Part shown: one piece after another, positions 15,740-23,123 of the stretch | Numbering within the stretch: position 1 is the stretch's first letter | Layout: each line of letters starts with the position of its first letter | Origin: CAWVWD01 sp965662365 | GTDB lineage: Bacteria; Bacteroidota; Bacteroidia; Chitinophagales; Saprospiraceae | Direction: 5' to 3' | DNA length: 23,123 nt | Assembly: GCA_965662365.1 (NCBI GenBank) | Contig: CBFIHR010000072.1 | Coordinates: 1 to 23,123 of the forward strand | Program-made: the position numbers and the translations under genes | Notes under the pieces: model-generated | Told to the model about the DNA's origin: nothing | Database searches by the model: none | The model's input: the letters and a program-made list of their open reading frames with translations, nothing else

Positions 15740-17233
15740 CTAAAAATCTTCGTGTATGATTGTTAATTTTGCTGGTCGATTTTTATCAACAGAACGAAGA
15801 CTAAAATCATAAATGACCTTTCCGTCAACTAATATCAAGACCAATGCCGTATTTTCTCCTGAGGATTTTCCCATATCGATAGGAACAAAAGAAAACTCGT
15901 TATGAAGATTTTCTTTTAAGACCACATTTATACTTTTCAATTCGTCTGTTAATAAATAATTATCTAATATCGTTGTTCCCTCTTGCTTGATTGTGATAAT
16001 ATCACCATCAACCTTTGAGTTATCCTTTACTTGGATTTCGATATTCTTACTATTTACCGTAATAATCTTTTGATTTTTTGGGTTTTTATCCTTTGCTCTG
16101 AGATAAGCAATTGGTAAAACCACATTATTCTTATCTAAATCTATATCATAAGATGCTATTATGCTCGCTCCAGACTTAACGTTTACCCTAACTCTACATT
16201 TTTGATTGCGTTCCAGCTGAAAGCCTTCAAAAGTTAATGAATTTTCGCTACCGAGGTTTAATGCTATTCTTTTCGTTCTTTTCTCCTTTGATAATGATAG
16301 AGGACTTCCCAAATCGTCATTATGCACAATCACTAACTCAGCATCCTTTTTACCTTTTATTTGATAATATTCTAATGTTACCCCAGTAGTACGAACTATT
16401 AATGGATCTAAAACTTCGTATTTATCCACATAAACGATATTAGTAGCAGGTTTAATTTCTGTTGTATTGCCTGAAGAAGCAGGAGGTAAATCTTGGTATG
16501 TCGCCTCATTGACCTCTACTACGTCTATTGATTCTGATTGACTTAAAGTATTACTTTCAAATTCTTGGTAAATAGCGGCGACTTCTTCATCTTCTATCGC
16601 TCTTTGAAATACCTTAATTTCATCTACGACACCAATAAATTGAGATTTCATCGTATGACTTCGGCCAATAAAAAGACGGTTTTTAACTGTTTGGTAAGAC
16701 TTATTATAAAAAGAAATTTCTTCACTTGTTGTATATATCAATTGACCTTGTAAATACAACTGGGTATTCATCCCGTCATACATATATGAAACAGCATACC
16801 ACTCATCTGTAATTAAGTCGATAGACTTTAATCCAAAGCGCCCTTTTTCACTTTTTAATATAAATACTCCATCTTCAATTTCTAATCTAATAAAATTTCT
16901 GATATCATTTTTACCTGAAATCTGACGAAATTGATAAAATAAAGTTTGGTTATTTTCTACATCACTTGGCTTAAACCAAAACGATAGTGTAAAATCCTCC
17001 ATTAAATCTACACCATCTTTAATTTCAAGATAATTATCCGAAAACAAAAATCCTTTTTTATGAATTCCCTCACTAAGTGACGGAGAGAGTTCCTCGCCGT
17101 TAATGAGGTTTTCAAAATTACTTATATCATTATCAAATGACCAATGACGTACTAAGGAATCATGCTGACCAATAGAAACCGTTATTGTCGTGAATAAAAA
17201 TAGTAGTATCAGTAGTATCGTATAATTTTTCAT
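15740..17233 (-). CDS. Secreted LamG (concanavalin A-like) domain protein
   Basis: A 497-residue protein with a signal peptide (about 1-22, ending TVSIGQ). A LamG/concanavalin A-like jelly-roll domain spans roughly 27-225. Its marks are LVRHWSFDND at the first strand, FTLSFWFKPSD (81-91), EWYAVSYMYDGMNTQLYLQGQLI (144-166), and the closing FIGVVDEIKVFQRAIEDEEV. Such domains bind glycans or proteins outside the cell. Residues 226-497 are β-rich, lysine- and asparagine-rich and match nothing I recognise; they have strand patterns suggestive of two or three Ig-like units. No T9SS sorting domain is seen at the end (KNRPAKLTIIHEDF), so it may stay in the periplasm or be carried to the surface by another route. 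It appears monocistronic. Confidence 0.8.
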   Translation of the reverse strand: MKNYTILLILLFLFTTITVSIGQHDSLVRHWSFDNDISNFENLINGEELSPSLSEGIHKKGFLFSDNYLEIKDGVDLMEDFTLSFWFKPSDVENNQTLFYQFRQISGKNDIRNFIRLEIEDGVFILKSEKGRFGLKSIDLITDEWYAVSYMYDGMNTQLYLQGQLIYTTSEEISFYNKSYQTVKNRLFIGRSHTMKSQFIGVVDEIKVFQRAIEDEEVAAIYQEFESNTLSQSESIDVVEVNEATYQDLPPASSGNTTEIKPATNIVYVDKYEVLDPLIVRTTGVTLEYYQIKGKKDAELVIVHNDDLGSPLSLSKEKRTKRIALNLGSENSLTFEGFQLERNQKCRVRVNVKSGASIIASYDIDLDKNNVVLPIAYLRAKDKNPKNQKIITVNSKNIEIQVKDNSKVDGDIITIKQEGTTILDNYLLTDELKSINVVLKENLHNEFSFVPIDMGKSSGENTALVLILVDGKVIYDFSLRSVDKNRPAKLTIIHEDF

Positions 17234-17325
17234 ATTTTAAAACTTTTAGGAATTGTAAAAATACTGACTTCCATTCGGTTTATAGTTTTTGTAGTAAGTT
17301 TTTTTGCAGGAAGCATAAAAAATAA

Positions 17326-17357
17326 AAGCGGAACATCAAATAAATGATGTTCCGCTT
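17326..17357 (-). terminator. Terminator of the OmpA-family gene
   Basis: A perfect 13-base stem, AAGCGGAACATCA (17326-17338) with TGATGTTCCGCTT (17345-17357), and a six-base loop. On the minus strand it is followed by TTTTATTTTTTA, a classic intrinsic terminator about 31 bases after the stop at 17389. Confidence 0.88.
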
Positions 17358-17388
17358 CAATATTACTCGATAAAACTGAGATTACCTA

Positions 17389-19086
17389 TTAATTAGGTGC
17401 ACTCATTTCTGCTTCACCGTTTGATACTCTGAACTCTACACGACGATTCATGTAGTTAGTAGTATTGTTTTTAATTAATGGCTCGCTTTCACCGTTATAA
17501 CGTAAAATCAAACGACTTCTGCTAATACCGTAATTATTTACTAATGTTTCAACAGCTGCATTCGCACGCTTGTAAGACAAACGATTGTTATAAGCAGTAG
17601 AAGCATCACTACTTGCATGACCTTCAACAACTACTGAAATACTTGGGTATTTCTTCATAACTGCTGCTACTTCATTTAAAGCAGAGTGAGACTGTGGCTT
17701 GATTGTAGAACGATCATTATCGAAGTGAATCATTGGTAAGAACCAATCGCTAATAGATTCGTCTTTATCCCAACCTTGTTCTTTTCCGATAGCTATAACC
17801 TCTTCCTTAGACATTGTCTTAGGCATTACTGGTTTTTCAGAAATACCTGTTTGAGGATCGATTTTATAGCCAACTGGAGAGTAAGGCTCTTTATCTAAGT
17901 GATTTGGTAAACCATCTTTATCAGAGTCTAAAGTTACACCACGAGTATCAACATCTGCACCTGCAGGTGTATCTGGCTCTTTATCAATCATATTAGGAAC
18001 ACCATCGTTATCTTTATCAGCTAACATTTCCGCTGCATCTTTCTTCTTTGTATTAGCAGCAATTTCAGTCATAGGAGCATCCAAAGGATTAACCCACCAT
18101 AAAGGAATAGACTGTTTTTTTACATCACCTAAGAACAAGTTCAAACGTACCGGAATATAGAAAGGAACATCAGCACCTTGAGAAGGAACACCAACTGATC
18201 TGAAAGCTCTACCATCGATATAATCATTTGATGATATATGGACTTGAGGCTCAATAGCAATTGATATTTTATCATTTAAACGATAAGCAAGACCGAAACC
18301 AGCTTGTACAGCACCACCAATTTTCACCTCTTCACCGCCAACAGATTGAACAGCTGCCGCTGTTTCGTAATCACCATCTAAATTTTGTGCTAAGATATCA
18401 CCTGCTTCAATACGATACTCATTGTTAGTAATACTACCATTATCTCTTCGTGTAAGAGCGTCAACCAACATACCATCACCATTTGCTCCGACAAAGTTAT
18501 AAATTTGCCCATCTGCATCTAATGCATCATAAAATGTATTAACAGTGAATCCACTAAGACCTACGATACCATAGAAACCCAATTTTGGTGCTGTACTATG
18601 GAATCTGATATTAGTAAGATTATACAATGCTTGAATACCAACTGTAGTATAAGTCGTCTTGAAATTATACACAAAAGGATTATCTTGTGTGTAAGCCTGA
18701 TTGTTAGGTAAATTCCTTAATATACCCACAGGCTCTGTAGTTGACCAAAAAGGTGCATAATCCTGACCGTAAGTATTACCAATTAAGAAGTCTGCTCTTA
18801 GTGAAAAAGTATAGCCTAATGATTTACGTAAACTTAATCCACCTCCAACTCCTGCGAAAGGAATTCTGAAAGGTATATCACCTGCAACTCCAAGATATCC
18901 TCCGTGAACACCAAGCTCCCACATATCTTTTGGTTTTGGTGAATAAGCTTTAGGATCCTTCGTTAATGAAGAGATTTCATCGTCATTTGATGATTGCTCA
19001 GATACGAGTGGCTGCGCCATTATTGTCGTTGCACACATGGCAAATGCCAATGTTAGTACAAACAAAAAGTTAAATCTCCTTGTCAT
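17389..19086 (-). CDS. OmpA-family outer-membrane protein with thrombospondin type 3-like repeats
   Basis: A 565-residue protein in three parts after a signal peptide (about 1-24, ending TIMAQ). A β-barrel domain spans about 50-325. A calcium-binding linker covers about 357-410, with the aspartate-rich repeats DKDNDGVPNMIDKEPDTP and DSDKDGLPNHLDKEPYSP. The C-terminal OmpA peptidoglycan-binding domain (about 450-555) contains IHFDNDRSTIKPQ, VVEGHASSDAS (486-496) and NRLSYKRANAAVETL. D494 and R507 are the likely diaminopimelate-contacting residues, so the anchoring function seems intact. The protein should tie the outer membrane to peptidoglycan. It has a consensus promoter 94-124 bases upstream and a strong terminator, making a single-gene unit. 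Confidence 0.92.
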   Translation of the reverse strand: MTRRFNFLFVLTLAFAMCATTIMAQPLVSEQSSNDDEISSLTKDPKAYSPKPKDMWELGVHGGYLGVAGDIPFRIPFAGVGGGLSLRKSLGYTFSLRADFLIGNTYGQDYAPFWSTTEPVGILRNLPNNQAYTQDNPFVYNFKTTYTTVGIQALYNLTNIRFHSTAPKLGFYGIVGLSGFTVNTFYDALDADGQIYNFVGANGDGMLVDALTRRDNGSITNNEYRIEAGDILAQNLDGDYETAAAVQSVGGEEVKIGGAVQAGFGLAYRLNDKISIAIEPQVHISSNDYIDGRAFRSVGVPSQGADVPFYIPVRLNLFLGDVKKQSIPLWWVNPLDAPMTEIAANTKKKDAAEMLADKDNDGVPNMIDKEPDTPAGADVDTRGVTLDSDKDGLPNHLDKEPYSPVGYKIDPQTGISEKPVMPKTMSKEEVIAIGKEQGWDKDESISDWFLPMIHFDNDRSTIKPQSHSALNEVAAVMKKYPSISVVVEGHASSDASTAYNNRLSYKRANAAVETLVNNYGISRSRLILRYNGESEPLIKNNTTNYMNRRVEFRVSNGEAEMSAPN

Positions 19087-19179
19087 AGGGTTTAATTTTT
19101 AAAAAAATTAAATTAAAAAAAATTACATATTTTGGATGTTTAAATACATATGTATTTAGACCTACATTAAATTAAACTA

Positions 19180-19210
19180 CAAATGTATTGATTTTTTTAA
19201 TTGAAGCAAA
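19180..19210 (-). promoter_or_regulatory. Consensus promoter of the OmpA-family gene
   Basis: On the minus strand TTTG (19210-19207), 19 bases, then TACATTTG (19187-19180): a complete match to the Bacteroidota TTTG/TAnnTTTG promoter. Transcription would start near 19174, leaving an 87-base leader rich in A and T before the ATG at 19086. Confidence 0.75.
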
Positions 19211-19480
19211 CATTTAAGATTCTTTTTTGAAATTTATAAATCTTAAATTACTTGACAATTAAAATCCCTTTAACTGTTAATATACATTATTTGTTTTATT
19301 AAATATGAGGACAATTTAGGTAAAAAAATTGACAGAGACAACCTTATTATCCCTTATCCTATAGTTGCATTTGATTGTTTCTAATTAGTTCAAAATAATA
19401 TTACTGCTTCATGCTCTTCATTAAGTATAAAATATGGTACACTGCTTCATTATTATTAAGCATTAGTAATTTTATAAAAA
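19211..19480. other. Divergent intergenic stretch
   Basis: Very A/T-rich sequence between the OmpA-family promoter and the promoter of the rightward gene. No open frame, hairpin or repeat that I can support. Confidence 0.5.
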
Positions 19481-19511
19481 TTGTACGAACCTCTTTTTTT
19501 TTTTAATATTG
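19481..19511 (+). promoter_or_regulatory. Predicted promoter of the ureohydrolase-like gene
   Basis: TTG (19481-19483), 20 bases, then TAATATTG (19504-19511), one base from TAnnTTTG. The implied transcription start near 19517 lies inside the longer TTG-initiated version of the open frame, which favours the ATG at 19554 as the true start. Confidence 0.45.
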
Positions 19512-19553
19512 TGTCTCATTACAAAACCTTCACTTTCAACTTATACTAAAAAA

Positions 19554-20648
19554 ATGGCTTTTCAAGACTTTTTTGAACCAATACCAAAAGCGATAAACGA
19601 GCAGATTAAATTATTGTCAAACAATCAGATTGGAAAATCGTTAGACTTTCATATTAATACATTTCCTGACCTAACACATACCAAAATTGTTTTGATTGGG
19701 TTAGATGATAGTTTTGATTACGTCAGACCATTTTTCTATGCGATGAACCAGCATTTCAGAAACCTGCAAATTGCCGATTTAGGTAACTTAAAATCAAATA
19801 ATAAGGAAGGAGTTGATATTATATTAAAAAATCTTTTTTCGCAAAATATACTTCCTATTATTATTGGCAAGGCATTTCATCAAAGCTATTTTCAGTATAA
19901 AGCGTATGATAGATTGACTAATGTTGTTGTAATCGACGAACGCATTCCATTTATTATGGATAAGCGTCGCAAAGATAATCTACTCATAGACCGTATATTA
20001 AAAACCTCAAAAAATAATTTGTTTAATTTAGGAGTTATTGGTTATCAGTCACATTATGTTGATAAACGAATTTTGAGCTATTTTGACAAACAGCATTTTG
20101 AATATCTACGTCTTGGGCAGATTCGCAAAAATCTGGAGGAAACAGAACCCATTATTCGAGATGCGGACATGGTAGCCATGAATTTGTCTGTGCTAAAAAA
20201 AATTGAAGTGCCTGGTTGTGAAATAGCTTCCCCTTCCGGAATTTTCACCGAAGACGCCTGTCAGCTGTCTTACTATGTAGGGATGAGCGATAAATTGACC
20301 TCCTTTGGCTTGTTTGGTTTTGATGCAGACAAAGATATAAAGCACCAGACCGCTCAAGTAGTTGCTCAGATTTTATGGTATTTCTTGTACGGGTATTATA
20401 ATCGGAAACACGATTATCCTATCTCAATGGGAAATTTTACGGAATATGTTGTTGATTTCAAAAAACATCAGTATCAAATTACTTTTTGGAAAAGCAATCG
20501 CAGTGACCGATGGTGGATGGAAGTGCCTGTGAAGAATAAACGTCAACGCCGACATCGCTTGATTCCTTGTTCTTACCAAGATTATTTACAAGCTTGTAGA
20601 GAAGAATTACCTGAACGACTATTGGCAGCGTATCGTCGTTTTGGATAA
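19554..20648 (+). CDS. Arginase-fold (formimidoylglutamase-like) protein, metal site lost
   Basis: A 364-residue protein from ATG 19554; the frame is open upstream to a TTG at 19509, but the promoter placement and A-rich leader favour the ATG. The order of conserved blocks fits the Bacteroidota formimidoylglutamase/arginase-like family: IGLDDSFD, IADLGNL, IIIGKAFHQSYFQYKAYD (102-119), VVVIDERIPF (124-133), NNLFNLGVIGYQSH, EPIIRDADMVAMNLSVLKKIEVPG (198-221) and SSFG-like TSFGLFGFD. Classical ureohydrolases bind two Mn(II) ions through GGDHS, DAHxD and SxDxDxxDP. Here these positions read GKAFH, DERIP and AMNLSVLKK, so only one of six ligands seems to remain. It is therefore probably not a hydrolase but a pseudoenzyme. 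The C-terminal ~70 residues are basic and aromatic (KSNRSDRWW, KNKRQRRHR). It probably heads an operon with the TonB_C genes, 34 bases from the next ATG. Confidence 0.8.
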   Translation: MAFQDFFEPIPKAINEQIKLLSNNQIGKSLDFHINTFPDLTHTKIVLIGLDDSFDYVRPFFYAMNQHFRNLQIADLGNLKSNNKEGVDIILKNLFSQNILPIIIGKAFHQSYFQYKAYDRLTNVVVIDERIPFIMDKRRKDNLLIDRILKTSKNNLFNLGVIGYQSHYVDKRILSYFDKQHFEYLRLGQIRKNLEETEPIIRDADMVAMNLSVLKKIEVPGCEIASPSGIFTEDACQLSYYVGMSDKLTSFGLFGFDADKDIKHQTAQVVAQILWYFLYGYYNRKHDYPISMGNFTEYVVDFKKHQYQITFWKSNRSDRWWMEVPVKNKRQRRHRLIPCSYQDYLQACREELPERLLAAYRRFG

Positions 20649-20698
20649 TGTATTATTATCAATAAAAAAATGAAAAAATGAAATGAAAAAATCTATTA

Positions 20699-21238
20699 TT
20701 GATCGAATGTCTATTAAGCTTCGTAAATTTTTCTTTTGGAGAAACGGTGTTAGATACTTTACCTCCTCCAATTACAGATGATAATTCAGAAAATAAAATC
20801 CATCAAACTGCAGATGAAGTTCCACTATTTTCAGTTGGTTGCGAGATGGAGGATTACGCAGAAAAGAAAGCCTGTGCGGATAAGAAAATGTTAGAACATA
20901 TATATATGAATGTTACTTATCCTTATGAAGCAAGAATCAATGGAATTGAAGGAACGGTTGTCGTTAGTTTTATCATAGAAAAAGATGGACAATTGACTAA
21001 TATCAAAATCCTTAGAAACCCCGGTGGTGGATTAGGCGAAGATCTTGAAAGGGTTATCAAAGCGATGCCACAGAACTGGCGTCCAGCGATAATTAATGGA
21101 GAACCAGTTCGTTTTAAATATGCCTTGCCCGTAAAATATCGCTTGAAAACTAATGAAGAAACTAAAAATTTTTTAGAGGAACAACGTAAACAGCAGGAAC
21201 AGGAAAAGAAGCAATCTAAGCGAAGAAAAAAGAACTAA
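20699..21238 (+). CDS. TonB C-terminal-domain protein, frameshifted at its start
   Basis: A TonB_C domain (about 62-150 counted from TTG 20699) is clear: MLEHIYMNVTYPYEARINGIEGTVVVSFIIEKDGQLTNIKI, then GGGLGEDLERVIKAMPQNWRPAIINGEPVRFKYALPVKYRLK. The start is odd. The open frame offers only a TTG, and the residues after it (ECLLSFVNFSFGE) look like the end of a signal peptide. A nearby ATG at 20683 begins MKKSII in another frame. Removing one A from its six-A run would give MKNLLLIECLLSFVNFSFG, an excellent signal peptide fused to this frame. So either the gene is frameshifted, expressed by slippage, or has a sequencing error. C48 and C59 match a cysteine pair in the next gene's product. The C-terminal tail (152-179) is Glu/Gln/Lys-rich. 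Likely periplasmic, without the membrane anchor of canonical TonB. Confidence 0.75.
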   Translation: MIECLLSFVNFSFGETVLDTLPPPITDDNSENKIHQTADEVPLFSVGCEMEDYAEKKACADKKMLEHIYMNVTYPYEARINGIEGTVVVSFIIEKDGQLTNIKILRNPGGGLGEDLERVIKAMPQNWRPAIINGEPVRFKYALPVKYRLKTNEETKNFLEEQRKQQEQEKKQSKRRKKN

Positions 21239-21290
21239 ATTTTTCGATTTACTGTTTCCAGAAGTATCTTTCAAAATGTAAATTATTTCA

Positions 21291-22460
21291 ATGAAAATTT
21301 TATACACAATCATCTTATCTACCGTTTTTTTCATTCACGCACTTGCTCAAGAAACAACCGAAGATACTACTATTTACATTGTAGTAGATCAAGCACCGTT
21401 ATTCCCTTGTAAGAATACAAGTAAAGACTTCAAGGAAAAACAGGCTTGTGCTCAAAAAACAATGTTAGAATTTATTTATACTCAAATTCGTTACCCGAAA
21501 CAAGCACGGGAAAATGGAATACAAGGTACAGCGATTGCGAGTTTTATAGTAGAAAAAGATGGTTCTATTTCTAATATTACGACTTTACGTGCTATCGGAG
21601 GTGGCTGTGATGAGGAGGTGATTAGAATAATTCAAGCTATGCCGAGATGGGAAGCTGGCGTACATAAAGGTGAGAATGTTCGGGTAAAGTTCACCTTGCC
21701 TGTGAAGTTTAAGATTGATCAAGGAAAACAGCAAAAGAAAACAGAAGAACCTGTTTATGGAGCATTGAAGATGCCAATGTTTCCGAATGATTGCCAAGGA
21801 AATTCTATTGAAAAAATAGAATGTGCCAATGATTTATTCACAAAATTTATAACCAAACATTTAGAAATCGAGTCAGAAATAGACGAAACTATTATTATTT
21901 CTTTTGATGTTGAAGAAGATGGTAGTTTTAGCGAAATTGTATTTAAAGACACCACAAATGCTCAACTGAATGAAGCAATCATCAAAGTATTAGAAATAAT
22001 GCCTAAATGGCACCCTGCTGAATACAAAGAAAAAGTAGTTAAATCATCAATTACAATATCAATGCGAATTAAATTTGACGATTTACACAAAACTGTTGAA
22101 ATTGATGATAAATTAGAAATCGTAGAAACCATGCCTTATTTTCCTAATGATTGTGAAGGTACATTAGAAGAAAAAAGGAAATGTGGTAATCAAGCATTGT
22201 TACAGTTTATTTATGATAATATCCAATATCCAGAGATCGCAAAACAAGAAAGGATTGAAGGTACAGTTGTCGTTTCTTTTATTGTGGAAAAAGACGGATC
22301 AGTTACCAATCCTAAAATTATAAGATCTCCGGGAGCAGGATGTGGAAAAGAAGTACTTCGACTTGTAAGTTTAATGACTGAAAAATGGACACCCGGCACT
22401 CAAAGAGGTCAACCTGTTAGAGTTCAATTTAATTTACCTGTACGATTTAGATTAGAATAA
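21291..22460 (+). CDS. Secreted protein with three tandem TonB_C-like domains
   Basis: A 389-residue protein: signal peptide (1-20, ending HALAQ) and three copies of the same module. Copy 1 spans about 34-142, copy 2 157-263, copy 3 279-389. Copies 1 and 3 keep the TonB_C pattern (YPKQARENGIQGTAIASFIVEKDGSISN; YPEIAKQERIEGTVVVSFIVEKDGSVTN; closing VRVKFTLPVKFKI and VRVQFNLPVRFRL). Copy 2 has lost the YP..A motif and is diverged. Each copy opens with FP-x-C followed 10-13 residues later by a second cysteine (C40/C53, C168/C178, C288/C298), a possible disulfide, and copies 1 and 3 share GGGC/GAGC. TonB_C normally contacts the TonB box of outer-membrane receptors; there is no N-terminal anchor or ExbB/ExbD partner here. 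It lies 52 bases after the previous TonB_C gene. Confidence 0.88.
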   Translation: MKILYTIILSTVFFIHALAQETTEDTTIYIVVDQAPLFPCKNTSKDFKEKQACAQKTMLEFIYTQIRYPKQARENGIQGTAIASFIVEKDGSISNITTLRAIGGGCDEEVIRIIQAMPRWEAGVHKGENVRVKFTLPVKFKIDQGKQQKKTEEPVYGALKMPMFPNDCQGNSIEKIECANDLFTKFITKHLEIESEIDETIIISFDVEEDGSFSEIVFKDTTNAQLNEAIIKVLEIMPKWHPAEYKEKVVKSSITISMRIKFDDLHKTVEIDDKLEIVETMPYFPNDCEGTLEEKRKCGNQALLQFIYDNIQYPEIAKQERIEGTVVVSFIVEKDGSVTNPKIIRSPGAGCGKEVLRLVSLMTEKWTPGTQRGQPVRVQFNLPVRFRLE

Positions 22461-22484
22461 ATTTAGTCGTTCAATTACAATCAA

Positions 22485-22520
22485 AAAAGCCTTCTCCGAA
22501 TCAAATCGAAGAAGGCTTTT
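22485..22520. terminator. Bidirectional terminator
   Basis: AAAAGCCTTCTCCGA (22485-22499) pairs with TCGAAGAAGGCTTTT (22506-22520) with one mismatch and a six-base loop, giving A/T runs on both sides. It serves the TonB_C gene ending at 22460 and the converging pyrophosphatase gene ending at 22540. Confidence 0.9.
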
Positions 22521-22539
22521 ATTATTTCTAAAAAATCAA

Positions 22540-23123
22540 TTACTTGATTTGGTATGTATTTTCACCAATAGCTTCATCTTGAGCTGGCTCAACTGTTTCA
22601 ATTTTATCATTCATACCTTCTTCTGTAGAATCTACATTTGCATCTTCAACTGCAATAAAAGGAGCGATAACCAATGCTACGATTGAAGTCAATTTTACTA
22701 AGATATTCAATGAAGGACCAGAAGTATCTTTGAAAGGATCACCAACTGTATCTCCTACAACTGCTGCTTTGTGAGCTTCAGAACCTTTGTAAGTCATCTC
22801 ACCGTTTACTTCAACACCATCTTCAAACATTTTCTTAGCATTATCCCAAGCACCACCTGCGTTTGATTGGAAAATCGCCATCAATACACCTGAAACGGTT
22901 ACACCGGCTAACAATCCACCTAACATTTCTGCACCGCCTGCAAAACCAATAATTGCTGGAACGGCAACAGCCATCAAACCAGGAACAACCATTTCACGGA
23001 TAGAAGCGGCAGTTGAGATTTCAACACATTTGCCGTATTCTGCTTTTCCGTCTGCTGCATCAAAAGTCGCTCTATCTGCTGCTGACCATTCGCTTGCTTC
23101 TTTTCCTTCGTTCTTTTTCATTA
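22540..23123 (-). CDS. hppA: Membrane-bound proton/sodium-translocating pyrophosphatase, C-terminal part
   Basis: The last ~194 residues of an H+/Na+-pumping inorganic pyrophosphatase; the frame runs off the right edge, and the Met at 23121 is internal. Diagnostic blocks are GKAEYGKCVEISTAASIREM, FQSNAGGAWDNAKKMFEDG and KAAVVGDTVGDPFKDTSGPSLNILVKL, the last two being pyrophosphate/Mg-binding loops with their aspartates and lysines intact. Three or four transmembrane segments are visible between. Known role: coupling PPi hydrolysis at the cytoplasmic face to ion pumping across the inner membrane. Whether it pumps Na+ or H+ needs residues outside the window. After the last membrane helix (ending APFIAV) there is an acidic tail of about 35 residues rich in Asp/Glu that is not part of the conserved core. 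It converges on the TonB_C gene across a shared terminator. Confidence 0.95.
   Translation of the reverse strand, partial: MKKNEGKEASEWSAADRATFDAADGKAEYGKCVEISTAASIREMVVPGLMAVAVPAIIGFAGGAEMLGGLLAGVTVSGVLMAIFQSNAGGAWDNAKKMFEDGVEVNGEMTYKGSEAHKAAVVGDTVGDPFKDTSGPSLNILVKLTSIVALVIAPFIAVEDANVDSTEEGMNDKIETVEPAQDEAIGENTYQIK

Noticed and set aside
19509..19553. TTG start 15 codons upstream for the ureohydrolase-like gene
   Set aside because: The predicted promoter -7 box overlaps it and the family's conserved sequence begins at the ATG (MAFQDFFEP).
23119..23121. ATG as the true start of a small 193-residue protein
   Set aside because: The sequence is the C-terminal part of the much larger pyrophosphatase, and the frame stays open to the window edge.

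Overview
The window comes from a low-G+C member of the Bacteroidota. The evidence is a type IX secretion C-terminal sorting domain, several promoters of the Bacteroidota form TTG/TTTG-N18-20-TAnnTTTG, A-rich leaders without strong Shine-Dalgarno sequences, and typical families (CoaX next to an outer-membrane barrel, OmpA with thrombospondin-type repeats, HppA, a large ACAD/ACOX-like enzyme). The cysteine-bearing TonB_C proteins and the metal-site-degraded ureohydrolase make me lean towards Saprospiria, but that is inference. No rRNA, tRNA, CRISPR, prophage or transposase was seen.

Layout. 1-372 (-): start of a GT2 glycosyltransferase cut by the window edge. 436-773 (-): decayed small secreted-protein gene. 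981-2843 (+): NodU/CmcH-type carbamoyltransferase. 2903-4447 (-): T9SS cargo protein flanked by two copies of a ~43-bp palindromic repeat; the upstream copy has a five-unit 12-bp tandem array lying on the predicted promoter. 4593-6944 (-): large acyl-CoA dehydrogenase/oxidase-like enzyme. 7179-8387 (-): S41 protease. 8810-9367 (+): thioredoxin-like protein with a strong promoter and an attenuator-like hairpin in its leader.

9837-11222 and 11839-13221 (-) are two paralogous secreted TPR proteins. The second is the last gene of a tight operon running 15653 to 11839: AhpD-like protein, coaX, outer-membrane barrel, TPR protein. A strong hairpin ends this operon before the other paralogue. 15740-17233 (-) is a secreted LamG protein and 17389-19086 (-) an OmpA-family porin-like anchor with its own consensus promoter.

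19554-22460 (+) is a probable three-gene unit: an arginase-fold protein that has lost nearly all metal ligands, a TonB_C-domain protein with an apparent frameshift just after its start, and a secreted protein made of three TonB_C-like domains. A bidirectional terminator separates it from the convergent end of a membrane pyrophosphatase gene (22540 to the right edge).

Much of the window concerns the cell envelope: surface polysaccharide modification, T9SS secretion, outer-membrane barrels, periplasmic TPR, LamG and TonB_C proteins. No obvious defence or mobile system is present. The most unusual material is the repeat-embedded promoter, the pseudo-ureohydrolase and the tandem TonB_C genes.
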